Shown here: one piece after another, positions 1-6,955 of the stretch
How positions within the stretch are numbered: position 1 is the stretch's first letter
Layout: each line of letters begins with the position of its first letter
Origin: Streptomyces sp. NBC_01244
GTDB lineage: Bacteria; Actinomycetota; Actinomycetes; Streptomycetales; Streptomycetaceae
Direction of reading: 5' to 3'
Length of the DNA stretch: 64,000 nt
NCBI RefSeq assembly: GCF_035987325.1
Contig: NZ_CP108490.1
Span: forward strand, 123,537-187,536
The notes under the pieces: generated by a model
Database searches by the model: none
What the model saw: only the letters and a program-made list of their open reading frames with translations
Told to the model about the DNA's origin: nothing
Position numbers and translations under genes: made by a program

Positions 1-325
1 AGCGGTGCACTACCGGGAGGCTGGCGCGGTTGGCGGCGGCAACCTCCGTGTTGTCGGTGCCGAGCGCACTGGACCAGATGACCAGGCTCGGGCTACCGGG
101 GAGCGCCCCGGTGTGGCCGATGCTGATCGTGGCACCGGCCGCTTGGAGGCGGTCGGTGACGGTGGTGGAGCGCACGTCCGAGCCGGTGACCGTCGAGCCC
201 CGCTGAGCCAGGAGCAGAGCGAGGGAGGACATCCCGGCCCCTCCGATACCCACGAAGTGGGGGCGGGAGGTGTCGAGGGGACCGTCGGGGACGGTCGGGA
301 TCGGAACGTGCTTGGTTTCGACCAC
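1..325 (-). CDS. murC: UDP-N-acetylmuramate--L-alanine ligase paralogue (MurC), N-terminal part
   Basis: The gene runs off the left edge, so only the first 108 codons are present. The translation contains PHFVGIGGAGMSSLALLLAQRG near residues 22-43 and TGSDV just after, the N-terminal nucleotide-binding Rossmann signature of Mur ligases (MurC type), followed by HTGALPGSPSLVIWSSAL. MurC adds L-alanine to UDP-MurNAc in cytoplasmic peptidoglycan precursor synthesis. The GTG start at 325 has a GGGAG ribosome site about six bases upstream. It lies among accessory genes rather than in a division cluster, so I infer a paralogue and not the housekeeping copy. The catalytic and ligase domains are outside the window. 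Confidence 0.8.
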   Translation of the reverse strand, partial: MVETKHVPIPTVPDGPLDTSRPHFVGIGGAGMSSLALLLAQRGSTVTGSDVRSTTVTDRLQAAGATISIGHTGALPGSPSLVIWSSALGTDNTEVAAANRASLPVVHR

Positions 326-401
326 AGCTACTCCCTTGAACGGATGGAAGCGGTATGGGGCCCGCCCCCGCGGATACGGGGCCGGGGTGGTGCGGCCCTG
401 G

Positions 402-602
402 TCAGCTGTAGATGGACGGGCCGGTGCGGCGGCGGTGCGCACGGACGGCGGCGATGGCGAAGGCGAGGGCCATCACCGACGGGCCGAGCGCGGGCAGCTC
501 GCCGTGCAGGAGCGGGGCGAGGGCGAACGGGGTCGCGGTGGCCGCGCTGACGGTCAGGAGGAAGGTGTCGTTGCGGAACTCGCGCCAGTGGTCGCGGAGC
601 AT
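402..602 (-). CDS. small hydrophobic protein, 66 aa
   Basis: The ATG at 602 has an AGAAGAGAG ribosome site. The product has a charged N-terminus (MLRDHWREF) and then two hydrophobic stretches, about residues 13-34 and 38-53, ending in a basic tail (RAHRRRTG). It probably sits in the membrane as a hairpin. The frame stays open upstream into a DUF6415-like remnant without a stop, so a longer 173-aa product from 923 cannot be excluded. A pair of GTGTC-N4-GACAC elements (625-665) lies 23 bp upstream, supporting separate transcription. No family is recognised. Confidence 0.55.
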   Translation of the reverse strand: MLRDHWREFRNDTFLLTVSAATATPFALAPLLHGELPALGPSVMALAFAIAAVRAHRRRTGPSIYS

Positions 603-923
603 GGGTGGCTCTCTTCTTTCTCGGGTGTCGCAGAACACTGCGGCTAGCGCGGTGTTGTACGACACGGTCTGCCGGGTAGTGGATCCGAGGCCGGGCCAGG
701 CAGGCCCCCCGACCCCGGAGCGGTCTGTGGGCCCCACGATCCGGTGGGCTTCTTCGCCCACGGCCCCCTCCGCGACGCTCAGCAGGTGCTCGGCGTACTG
801 GGCGTGGAAGGTCAGGCGGGCGGCCGGGGCGGAGCAGTTCCTCTTGAGGAGGTTGCGGGCTCCTTCGAGGGTGTCGGCGGCGATGCCGCACCGCGGAGCG
901 TTCGGCAGGGCGGCGAGCTGCAC
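603..923 (-). pseudogene. N-terminally truncated DUF6415-like remnant
   Basis: The reading frame from a GTG at 923 encodes GIAADTLEGARNLL, then SAPAARLTFHAQYAEHLL. This matches the C-terminal half of the longer gene at 1590-2075 (IADETLRYASQVL, then SPAARLLIHAKLADHV). The first part of the family is missing, the start has no clear ribosome site, and the frame runs into the next small gene. I read it as a decayed paralogue. A functional short protein remains possible because a GTGTC-type element lies just upstream at 954-967. Confidence 0.4.
625..665. promoter_or_regulatory. paired GTGTC-N4-GACAC operator, 27-bp repeat step
   Basis: GTGTCGCAGAACAC (625-638) and GTGTTGTACGACAC (652-665) start exactly 27 bp apart, 23 bp upstream of the 602 start on the minus strand. 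The same two-site layout occurs at 5788, 6568, 7276, 16860 and 26591. Such closeness to a start codon fits a repressor site. The binding protein is unknown. Confidence 0.55.
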
Positions 924-953
924 GGTGGTGTGGTGCGGCTCAGGCCGGCGACC

Positions 954-967
954 GTGTCGCCCGACAG
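954..967. promoter_or_regulatory. single GTGTC-N4-GACAC-like element
   Basis: GTGTCGCCCGACAG matches the recurrent element with one mismatch at the end. It lies 31 bp upstream of the GTG at 923 and just downstream of the stop at 988. At +27 only a weak half site (GGGTC at 981) is seen. Confidence 0.35.
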
Positions 968-987
968 CCCCAGTGGGGAGGGGTCGG

Positions 988-1194
988 TCAGGCCGGGTGG
1001 CTGGAGTCTGGCGGCGGGACTTCCGACCACCCGGGGTCGTCGGCCGCCAGGTCCGGAGCGGACACGGCGGGCAGCGCGTATGCCGAGGGCGCTACCTCCG
1101 AGAGGGCGAGGTAGCCGAGCAGGCCGTATGCGGTGGCTTGGCAGGCGATCAGCCCGAGGGTGAAGGCCTGCTCTGCCCGGTCTGCTAACGACAT
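988..1194 (-). CDS. small membrane-associated protein, 68 aa
   Basis: The ATG at 1194 is preceded by GAGGAG and GAGG, a strong ribosome site, so I prefer it to longer upstream starts. The product begins MSLADRAEQAF, has one hydrophobic segment near residues 12-35 (LGLIACQATAYGLLGYLAL) and a Pro/Asp-rich tail. A single-pass membrane protein is likely. No family is recognised. It belongs to the minus-strand series of short genes between 2075 and 400. Confidence 0.55.
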   Translation of the reverse strand: MSLADRAEQAFTLGLIACQATAYGLLGYLALSEVAPSAYALPAVSAPDLAADDPGWSEVPPPDSSHPA

Positions 1195-1292
1195 GTCCTC
1201 TAACTCCTCGGGTAGGGCGGTCCCGTCGCGTCTTTCGGCTCCGACAACCCGACGGGGGTGTCTGGTGGGGCGGGGGAGGCCGCCTGCGGTCC

Positions 1293-1306
1293 GTGCTGTA
1301 CGACAT
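1293..1306. promoter_or_regulatory. degenerate GTGTC-type element
   Basis: GTGCTGTACGACAT keeps the GACAT half and a GTG at the other half of the recurrent palindrome. It lies about 100 bp upstream of the 1194 start. No second copy is visible 27 bp away. Confidence 0.25.
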
Positions 1307-1411
1307 GCATCGGTAGTGGGGTTGGAGGGGCCCCTTCGGGTGTGTGGTCCCCGACGGGGCGGGGAGAGGCTCACATTCCGGGGACAGCTGCCGCGGAAGT
1401 TGTCGTGCGGC

Positions 1412-1570
1412 TCAGGCGGGCCGTGTCTCCGGACATGGGAACGGGTACTGGCTCTGGAGGGCCTCGGTGAAGCTGATGCCGGGGTGGCCGTCGTCGTCGT
1501 ACTCGAGCGCGTGCCGGTCGGCCTGGGTGAATGGTCCCAGGCCGAGACAGCGCGCCGGGTGCGTGTTCAA
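1412..1570 (-). CDS. short acidic hypothetical protein, 52 aa
   Basis: A TTG at 1570 opens a frame encoding LGLGPFTQADRHALEYDDDGHPGISF, ending in CPETRPA. The codons have the expected high GC third positions and the peptide looks protein-like rather than a shadow. The start is uncertain because no good ribosome site precedes the TTG, and the frame stays open into the end of the DUF6415 gene upstream. It could be a genuine small gene or the end of a decayed one. Confidence 0.35.
   Translation of the reverse strand: MNTHPARCLGLGPFTQADRHALEYDDDGHPGISFTEALQSQYPFPCPETRPA
1423..1436. promoter_or_regulatory. single GTGTC-N4-GACAT element
   Basis: GTGTCTCCGGACAT overlaps the 3' end of the short gene at 1412-1570 and lies upstream of the 988-1194 gene on the minus strand. 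It fits the recurrent element with one terminal change. Confidence 0.35.
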
Positions 1571-1589
1571 GCGGGGGGAATGGACACTG

Positions 1590-2075
1590 TCAGCGCACCC
1601 GTTCGGCGGCCTGCTCGGGGAGGCTCGCCCGGTGGGCCTGGGCGTAGCGGTGCACGTGGTCGGCGAGCTTGGCGTGTATCAACAGCCTTGCCGCGGGGCT
1701 GGGGCACTCCTTCCGGACCAGGACCTGGGACGCGTACCGCAGGGTTTCGTCGGCGATGTCCCGCCGCCTGCTGAACGGCAGCGAGGCAACGTACTTCTCC
1801 GCGTCTCGCAGGTCCTGGCTGATGTGGTTCCGCAGCCGCTCCACCACGGGTCCGGTGGTGGGGCCGCCGGGCGACCAGCGAGCCAGGCCCTGCGCGGTCT
1901 CGATGTCCGCGCTCAGAGCCGGCAGGTAGGTCGTGCCCTGCACACCGCTGGCAGGGTCCATAGGGACGAGGCCGCGCGGGGGGACGAGGCCGAGGTCCTG
2001 GTTCGGATGCGGACTGACCGCGTGCGCTCTGCTGGTGCTCTCGGGGGTCCTTACGTGCTCGGTCAGGCTCGCCAC
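1590..2075 (-). CDS. DUF6415-type protein, 161 aa
   Basis: The GTG at 2075 has GGAG seven bases upstream. After a variable N-terminus the protein has a helical region from about residue 65 (VERLRNHISQDLRDAEKYV), then IADETLRYASQVL and SPAARLLIHAKLADHVHRY. That layout resembles the actinomycete DUF6415 family, often found near specialised-metabolism genes; no biochemical role is established. It is transcribed divergently from the XRE regulator at 2407 and leads a minus-strand series of short genes. A truncated relative lies at 603-923. The family name is from memory of the pattern. Confidence 0.55.
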   Translation of the reverse strand: MASLTEHVRTPESTSRAHAVSPHPNQDLGLVPPRGLVPMDPASGVQGTTYLPALSADIETAQGLARWSPGGPTTGPVVERLRNHISQDLRDAEKYVASLPFSRRRDIADETLRYASQVLVRKECPSPAARLLIHAKLADHVHRYAQAHRASLPEQAAERVR

Positions 2076-2195
2076 AGTGGTGCTCCGTCCACGGGGAGGG
2101 GGTGATTGCCGCCCGACGTCCCGGGCTGCCGACTGCCGAGGAAGGGTTCCTCCGAGCTGCCGGGCGGCTCACATACACCGTGCTCCTGCTTCGAG

Positions 2196-2205
2196 TTGAA
2201 TTCAA
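2196..2205. promoter_or_regulatory. perfect 10-bp palindrome in divergent promoter region
   Basis: TTGAATTCAA sits between the divergent starts at 2075 (minus) and 2407 (plus). It is unusually AT-rich for this genome. It could be an operator for the adjacent XRE protein, but nothing in the sequence proves binding. Confidence 0.3.
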
Positions 2206-2258
2206 TCTGAACGCGACAGCCGTTGCACCCCAACGGCGGATTGGTATATGACGGACGC

Positions 2259-2405
2259 GAACCGACTTCAACTGGAGGCGCACCGGCAGGGTTTGGAATC
2301 GAACCGGGGGATCCCGGAGGTGAACCGGGGGTGTGCGGAGCCGAGCCCGGGTATCTCGGAGACGAACCGGCATGACCGCGAGACGAACCGATCGGAAGGG
2401 GAAGA
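2259..2405 (+). repeat. seven tandem 21-bp repeats just upstream of the XRE start
   Basis: GAACCG or a close variant recurs at 2259, 2280, 2301, 2322, 2343, 2364 and 2385, an exact 21-bp step, with GAG or GAA near the end of each unit. In the frame of the downstream XRE gene each unit reads as a heptapeptide of the form x-N-R-x-x-x-E, open from an ATG at 2248. The array ends one base before the preferred ATG at 2407. It may be a translated N-terminal heptad repeat or a DNA-level repeat in the leader. Confidence 0.7.
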
Positions 2406-2406
2406 G

Positions 2407-3273
2407 ATGGCGGCGAACGTCGGAGCGACGTTCCTCCGGATCATGCTGGGCGCGGAACTCACCCGCCTGAGGGAACGAGCCGGGTTGACGGGCGCGCAGG
2501 CCGCGAAGGCGGCTGGGTGTGCAGCATCTACCATCACGAACATCGAGAGCGGGACGAGCGGCTTCCGGCGCATAGAACAGCTCTCCGCCCTCTTGGGCGA
2601 GTACGAGCTCAGCCGGGACGAGCACGCGATGTTGATGGACTGGCACAAGCAGGCCAAGGCCGATGACTGGTGGACCGCCAGCGTTGCCGTCCTGCCTTCA
2701 GGCATGAACCTCTACCTTGCCCTGGAATCAGGAGCCGTTGGGGCGAAGTGGTGGGTCCCCGGGGTCGTCAACGGCTTGTGCCAGACCCCGGAGTACGCTC
2801 ACGCGCTGATCTTGGCGGCGAAGGAGGCCAACGACACCACGAACGAGTTCGTGGAGCACGCGGTCGACGTCCGCCTGAAGAGGCAGAAGCGCATCACCGA
2901 GGAGGGGATGAAACTCCACTGCGTCATGGAAGAGGCAGGGCTGACGAACACGGTCGGTAGCAGCGAAATCATGCGCGCCCAGCTGCGAGCCATCGCTGAT
3001 CTGACCGATTTGCCAAATGTGACGATTCAGATCATCCCGAAGAGGGCCCCCACCTATCGTGCGACGAGCGGTGGCTTCGGGATCTTCAGCTTCGACCCCG
3101 AGCAGCGCCTCGAACCAGCCGTTGCCAGTGCCACCGTGGATGGCAGCACGCGGGTCTCCTCCACACCGAGGTCGATCAAGCAGTTCGAGCGGCGGTTCGA
3201 AGCTTTGTCCCGGGGGGCGCTGCCCCCCTACGAAACTCCCGCGTTCCTGAAACAACTTTCACGAGAGGTATGA
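2407..3273 (+). CDS. XRE-family regulator with DUF5753 domain, 288 aa
   Basis: An N-terminal helix-turn-helix (about residues 12-65, LRERAGLTGAQAAKAAGCAA then STITNIESG) is followed by the DUF5753-type effector domain (residues about 100-280; VVNGLCQTPEYAHAL, RQKRI, IIPKRAPTY). Streptomyces carry many such regulators, usually paired with a DUF397 protein, as here four bases downstream at 3278. The ATG at 2407 has a GGAAGGGGAAGAG ribosome site. An ATG at 2248 in the same frame would add 53 residues made of seven heptads, so both forms are possible. It likely binds DNA near itself and is modulated by the DUF397 partner. Confidence 0.88.
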   Translation: MAANVGATFLRIMLGAELTRLRERAGLTGAQAAKAAGCAASTITNIESGTSGFRRIEQLSALLGEYELSRDEHAMLMDWHKQAKADDWWTASVAVLPSGMNLYLALESGAVGAKWWVPGVVNGLCQTPEYAHALILAAKEANDTTNEFVEHAVDVRLKRQKRITEEGMKLHCVMEEAGLTNTVGSSEIMRAQLRAIADLTDLPNVTIQIIPKRAPTYRATSGGFGIFSFDPEQRLEPAVASATVDGSTRVSSTPRSIKQFERRFEALSRGALPPYETPAFLKQLSREV

Positions 3274-3277
3274 CCAC

Positions 3278-3484
3278 ATGAGCACCACCCGCAACACCCG
3301 TACCGACGGCTGGTTCAAGTCCTCCTACAGCGGTGACCCCAACGGGGAATGCCTGGAGGCCAACTACCAGACCGCCGTGCCGGTCGTGGTCCGCGACTCC
3401 AAGCAGAACGGCGCGGTGACCCAGCCGATCCTGTCGTTCTCTGTCGACGCCTGGTCCGCGTTCACCGGCCACGTTGGCTCGTAG
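3278..3484 (+). CDS. DUF397 protein, 68 aa
   Basis: The protein has the DUF397 hallmark WFKSSYSGDPNGECLEA near residues 12-28, VVVRDSK in the middle and AWSAFTGHV at the C-terminus. It is full length for the family. The ATG is preceded by GAGAGG, and the upstream XRE/DUF5753 gene ends four bases earlier, so the two are one operon. DUF397 proteins act with their XRE partners, reported in some cases as antagonists of DNA binding. Confidence 0.92.
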   Translation: MSTTRNTRTDGWFKSSYSGDPNGECLEANYQTAVPVVVRDSKQNGAVTQPILSFSVDAWSAFTGHVGS

Positions 3485-3538
3485 CGCGCTGAGGGCAACC
3501 GCACCAGATCAGGAGGAGCCGGGCAGCCGGCCCAAGCC

Positions 3539-3577
3539 TTCGCGTGGTCGGCGTTCGCCGGCCACGTTGCTCAGTAG
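3539..3577 (+). pseudogene. remnant of a second DUF397 gene (last 12 codons)
   Basis: The frame reads FAWSAFAGHVAQ and then a stop. It repeats, with changes, the AWSAFTGHVGS end of the intact DUF397 gene at 3278-3484. Nothing upstream continues the match, so this is the tail of a deleted paralogue left by recombination between tandem copies. Confidence 0.55.
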
Positions 3578-3597
3578 TGCTGGGCATGGAGTGCGTA

Positions 3598-3632
3598 AGC
3601 CCCCCACCCCGTCGGAACCGGGGTGGGGGGCT
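3598..3632. terminator. strong bidirectional hairpin terminator
   Basis: A 13-bp perfect stem (AGCCCCCCACCCC, 3598-3610, with its complement at 3620-3632) encloses a 9-base loop. It lies downstream of the DUF397 gene and its remnant. There is no long U tract, as is usual in Streptomyces. Confidence 0.75.
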
Positions 3633-4040
3633 TCGCATAGTGCCGCCTGATGGCGCACGTCGTACGCCATCGGACGCGTAGTGCGACACCCTCAAGAGGG
3701 GGCGTCGCGCATCGGCGGGAGCAAGCTCACGCTGTGCCCGCACCGGCGTCATCAGCTACTTACCCGCGTTGACCAGACCGCGGAACCCTTCGGCCGCCTT
3801 CACTTGCCGCGTGCCGAGGAACTTGTTCCGGACGGAACGGTCTACGGAAGGCGAAGGGCCCTCCCAGTCGTCGTCCCCGACACTGGAGGGGCGGACTACG
3901 ACGAGCACTCCCCGAGCTCACGCAGCCGGCCAGTCCCGACTCGGCCCGGAGCCAGTACAGTCTGCGACGCCCCGTGTTCCAGAGGTTCCAACGTGTTCCT
4001 CTGCTGTTCGACTGCCGCCAGAGCACCGGAAGAGACTCCC
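3633..4040. other. noncoding stretch with promoter-region hairpins
   Basis: No convincing gene is seen. It contains an imperfect hairpin near 3682-3712 (GCGACACCCTC, a short loop, then GGGGGCGTCGC) and a perfect 12-bp palindrome GGAACTTGTTCC at 3828-3839. It probably holds the promoter of the gene starting at 4041. Confidence 0.4.
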
Positions 4041-4601
4041 GTGTCTGACCAGCACTCCCCCTCCTCATCCTCCCCCGACGAACACATCCCCGCCGCCTGT
4101 GAAGGCGGCCCGCGGGGCGAGCCCGAGGAGCGGCCGGGTGACGCCGGCGTGAAGCGCACTGCGCAGGAAGCCTTCGACCGGCTCGTAGAAGAGGTCGCCC
4201 GCGATGGGCTGGCCGCCGCTGAGGACAACATCTACGTCGATCTGCACTGGTACGGACTCGACCCCGAGGAACAGGCCTCGCTGCTCAGCCTGCTCTCCTC
4301 AGTGTGCTCGGGGCTCTCAGCGATCCCCAACGCCGAAGCCCACCGACACTTTCCCAAGGCCGCCTCCCTCTGCGCGCGGCTTATGAACGCCGCCGCCGAC
4401 CTGAAACTGCACAAGCGGGCGACGGGAACACAAGCGGGGATCGACCCGGCCGGTGAGGACGCCGCCGAGATCATGGCCGTGATGCGCGAGGTCTGGGCGG
4501 CCGATCCACAGTCCCAGAAGGAGACCGTGGTCGTCCTGATGGTGATGATGGGCGCGGCCTGGCAGACGGCCGCCGAGGTCGAGGCGATCTTTCACAAGTA
4601 G
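4041..4601 (+). CDS. hypothetical acidic protein, 186 aa
   Basis: The GTG at 4041 follows GGAAGAGA. The N-terminal 40 residues are low-complexity and Ser/Pro/Glu rich (SDQHSPSSSSPDEHIP), likely disordered. From residue 45 the protein is predicted mostly helical (AQEAFDRLVEEVARDGLAAA) and contains NIYVDLHWYGLDPEEQASLL. Near the C-terminus is a hydrophobic helix, KETVVVLMVMMGAAWQTAAE. No family is recognised. A larger frame extends upstream to 3681, but its composition there is not coding-like. Confidence 0.6.
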   Translation: MSDQHSPSSSSPDEHIPAACEGGPRGEPEERPGDAGVKRTAQEAFDRLVEEVARDGLAAAEDNIYVDLHWYGLDPEEQASLLSLLSSVCSGLSAIPNAEAHRHFPKAASLCARLMNAAADLKLHKRATGTQAGIDPAGEDAAEIMAVMREVWAADPQSQKETVVVLMVMMGAAWQTAAEVEAIFHK

Positions 4602-4717
4602 CCCGCGCCTGGTGTCGTGGGGCGCAGGCCGGTAGTCATGTCGCCCCACGCAGCCAAACTCCGCTCGTAGGGCCGCCGCGGCCTGCGCCTCAGAACGCGG
4701 CCGCCGTCACCGTCACC

Positions 4718-4731
4718 GTGTCCCCGGACAC
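4718..4731. promoter_or_regulatory. GTGTCC-CC-GGACAC element upstream of hemC
   Basis: GTGTCCCCGGACAC has perfect 6-bp arms and lies about 100 bp upstream of the hemC-like start at 4833. No 27-bp partner is seen; a weak copy (GTGCTCGCCGACAA) lies at 4775. It is the same core as the paired elements elsewhere in the window. Confidence 0.5.
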
Positions 4732-4832
4732 TGCCCGGCTCGGACCCCCTGCCGGTGGGGTCCGTCCTGTTTCCGTGCTCGCCGACAAGGTGACGGCAAC
4801 TGGGCTGCTCTGGCGGGCATATGGTGCGCGGC

Positions 4833-5777
4833 ATGACTCTCGAACGCATCACGATCGCGTCCCGTCCGTCCACGATGGCTCTCTTCCAGGCTGGGCAGGT
4901 CCGTGACCGGCTCGCGCACTGGTACCCGGGCACCGATGTCACGATCCTGCCCGTGTCCACGGAGGGCGACCGCTGGGCCGGCCGCCTGGCCGACCTCGGC
5001 GGCAAGGGGGCCTTCATCAAGGGCGTTGAGCAGGCCCTCCTCGACGGCCGCGCCGACCTCGCCGTCCACTGCCTCAAGGACATGCCCGGCGACACCGAGC
5101 CCACCGACGGGCTGACCGTCGTCGGCTACCCGGCCCGCGACGCCGTCAACGACGTCATGGTCACCGCCGGCGGGACCCGCATGCACCAGCTGCTCCCCGG
5201 CGCCCGGGTCGGTACCTCCGGGCCGCGCAGAGTGGCGCAGCTCGCCGCCTACAACCCCGCCCTCGTCACCGTCCCGGTACGGGGCAACGTCGACTCCCGT
5301 CTGCGGCTTCTCGCGGAACGGGATATCGACGCCCTGATCGTGGCACGGTGTGGCCTGGTACGTCTCCGCAGTGCGGACCCCCGGATCGGGGAGGGGATGG
5401 TGCTGGAGACGATCTCGACGGTGCGGATGCTGCCCGCCGTCGGGGCCGGGCTCCTGGCCCTGCAGACCCGTACCGATGACGAGGCCACCATCGCGGCCGT
5501 GTCCCGGCTGTGCGACGTGCACGCGGGGGCCGAGGCCGACGCGGAACGGACGATGCTCCGCGCGCTGGCCGGGCACTGCCTCGCCCCGATCGCCGGGCAC
5601 GCCGACACCGTCGTCCAGGGCAAGGAGCTGCGCCTGACCGGCGCCGTGTTCAGCCCGGACGGCAAGACCCGCTTGGAGTCCACCCTCCAGGGCCCCTCAC
5701 CCGAGGCCGTGGGCCACGGGGTGGCCGCCGACCTCCTCGCCCAGGGCGCCCGCCGCGTCCTGGACGACGCCCGCTGA
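4833..5777 (+). CDS. hemC: hydroxymethylbilane synthase (porphobilinogen deaminase) paralogue, 314 aa
   Basis: The enzyme condenses four porphobilinogen molecules to hydroxymethylbilane in heme and corrinoid synthesis. Family motifs are intact: LGGKGAFIKGVEQALL, DLAVHCLKDMP with the catalytic Asp, GTSGPRRVAQL, VPVRGNVDSRL, and the cofactor-attachment Cys in LAGHCLAPIAGHA near residue 240. Length is normal. It stands alone, away from hemA/B/D/L, among accessory genes and behind a GTGTCC-CC-GGACAC element. ATG 4833 aligns with the usual family start; ATG 4821 would add four residues; neither has a clear ribosome site. I infer an extra copy, perhaps insensitive to inhibition or serving a special tetrapyrrole demand. 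Confidence 0.85.
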   Translation: MTLERITIASRPSTMALFQAGQVRDRLAHWYPGTDVTILPVSTEGDRWAGRLADLGGKGAFIKGVEQALLDGRADLAVHCLKDMPGDTEPTDGLTVVGYPARDAVNDVMVTAGGTRMHQLLPGARVGTSGPRRVAQLAAYNPALVTVPVRGNVDSRLRLLAERDIDALIVARCGLVRLRSADPRIGEGMVLETISTVRMLPAVGAGLLALQTRTDDEATIAAVSRLCDVHAGAEADAERTMLRALAGHCLAPIAGHADTVVQGKELRLTGAVFSPDGKTRLESTLQGPSPEAVGHGVAADLLAQGARRVLDDAR

Positions 5778-5787
5778 CCCGCGGCCT

Positions 5788-5828
5788 GAGCTGCACGACA
5801 TGAGGTCGGCGCGGGTGTCGGGCGACAC
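5788..5828. promoter_or_regulatory. paired GTGTC-type operator, 27-bp step
   Basis: GAGCTGCACGACAT (5788-5801) and GTGTCGGGCGACAC (5815-5828; 8-bp arms when flanking bases are counted) are 27 bp apart. They lie 78 bp upstream of the GTG at 5906. Confidence 0.55.
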
Positions 5829-5905
5829 CCTTCCCGGCCACACCCGCCGGGGTTTGGCCGGAACTGCGAGGGTGCGCGCCCGCCAGGGCCCGTACCGTCA
5901 CCTGC

Positions 5906-6244
5906 GTGACAATCCGATCCATCGCCCATGCCCCGGCGCGCTCGCTGCCGGAGATCCCCAGGTGGATGGCCGACTGCACGGTGTGCCGAATACGAGTCGT
6001 GATCTGGCGGAACCTGTTCTGGGCCGTCCGAACGGAGACCGGGGTCCGACAGCGCAACAAGAGCGCCGAGGTCCTCGCCGAGCACATCGCGGTCTGCCAC
6101 CCCGAACAGCTACCCGACTACGACCTCGACTGCGGGTCCTGCGTCACCTACGGAACGCAGGTCAGCGCGTTCACCCCGGTCCTCCTGGACCGTGCGCACC
6201 GCGCCGAGCATCTCTTCAAGACGACCGCCGACGCCCGTAGCTGA
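5906..6244 (+). CDS. small Cys/His-rich protein, 112 aa
   Basis: The GTG at 5906 gives a protein with CTVC near residue 24, HIAVCH near 60 and CGSC near 77. This spacing of Cys and His pairs suggests a structural zinc site. The middle is aromatic and basic (RVVIWRNLFWAVRTE). No family is recognised. The paired GTGTC elements sit 78 bp upstream. A longer frame on the same strand from 5800 is a shadow with poor composition. Confidence 0.6.
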   Translation: MTIRSIAHAPARSLPEIPRWMADCTVCRIRVVIWRNLFWAVRTETGVRQRNKSAEVLAEHIAVCHPEQLPDYDLDCGSCVTYGTQVSAFTPVLLDRAHRAEHLFKTTADARS

Positions 6245-6361
6245 TTCGCTGCAACCGGCCCGGCATATTCACGAATTGGCGAACGGGTACCCCACGGGGC
6301 GCTACTGTCTCGCCTGTACCGATCGAGCGTGACCCACCTGTGGAAAGGGGGGTAATCCGTC

Positions 6362-6472
6362 ATGCGCGCATTCATCGCTGCCGCTGTCCTGTTTGTCGAC
6401 CCGGACGCGGCCGAAGAGATCGACGCCGAGGCCACCGACACGGAGGAGGAGGCCACCGAGGACGTCGCCTAG
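6362..6472 (+). CDS. very small acidic protein, 36 aa
   Basis: The ATG at 6362 is preceded by a purine-rich GGAAAGGGGGG. The peptide has a short hydrophobic start (MRAFIAAAVLFV) followed by an Asp/Glu/Thr-rich tail (EEIDAEATDTEEEATEDVA). Codon use is coding-like. It may be a membrane-anchored small protein. It overlaps no other good candidate. Confidence 0.5.
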   Translation: MRAFIAAAVLFVDPDAAEEIDAEATDTEEEATEDVA

Positions 6473-6567
6473 GGGTCGGCACCTGCCGAGTCTCCAGTCT
6501 GTACCGCTCAAACGGCATGGCCCCGGCACCCACTTCCTCGGACGGCACAGGGTTCCGGGGCCGCGCT

Positions 6568-6608
6568 GTGTCCGGCGACACTCCGTCGGCTCGCATGTCC
6601 CACGACAC
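6568..6608. promoter_or_regulatory. paired GTGTC-N4-GACAC operator, 27-bp step
   Basis: GTGTCCGGCGACAC (6568-6581) and ATGTCCCACGACAC (6595-6608) are 27 bp apart and end 24 bp before the ATG at 6632, the same position relative to the start as at 602. Confidence 0.6.
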
Positions 6609-6631
6609 TCATCACCTACCGGAGCACCGTC

Positions 6632-6955
6632 ATGCCCGTCTTCACCTCCGAGCACGAACCCGACACCGAGCACGAACCGAAGGTGTCCCACAAGAAGGTG
6701 GACGCCTACCTCCAGGCCCACCGCTTACAGATCATGCGCCGCCACCTGCGCGGACAGAAGATCCGCAGCATCGCCGAGCACTACGAGGTGTCCGTGACGG
6801 TGATGACCCGCCGGATCGACAAGTGGGAGCACGACGGCGAACTCGTCCGTGCCGCCCAGTTCCCCGCACCCCGCCCCCGGTTCACCCGGGCCGCCCTCGC
6901 GCCCGTCGAACCACCGGCCTGGCTCTACACCGGCGATGACGCCGACCTCTACTAG
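6632..6955 (+). CDS. small helix-turn-helix protein, 107 aa
   Basis: Residues about 19-67 (VDAYLQAHRLQIMRRHLRG, then KIRSIAEHYEVS and TVMTRRIDKWEHDGEL) look like a helix-turn-helix of the terminase-small-subunit or sigma-4-like kind. The N-terminus is acidic and the C-terminus Pro/Arg rich. The ATG follows GGAG. It has a paired GTGTC operator immediately upstream, so it could be an autoregulated binder of that element, but this is only inference. Its stop overlaps the 3' end of the convergent gene at 6952. Confidence 0.6.
   Translation: MPVFTSEHEPDTEHEPKVSHKKVDAYLQAHRLQIMRRHLRGQKIRSIAEHYEVSVTVMTRRIDKWEHDGELVRAAQFPAPRPRFTRAALAPVEPPAWLYTGDDADLY

Noticed and set aside
1200..1310. 36-residue minus-strand frame (MHVVQHGPQAASPAPP...)
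   Set aside because: Pro/Ala-rich low complexity, no ribosome site, and its start overlaps a GTGTC-type element. Evidence is too thin for a gene.
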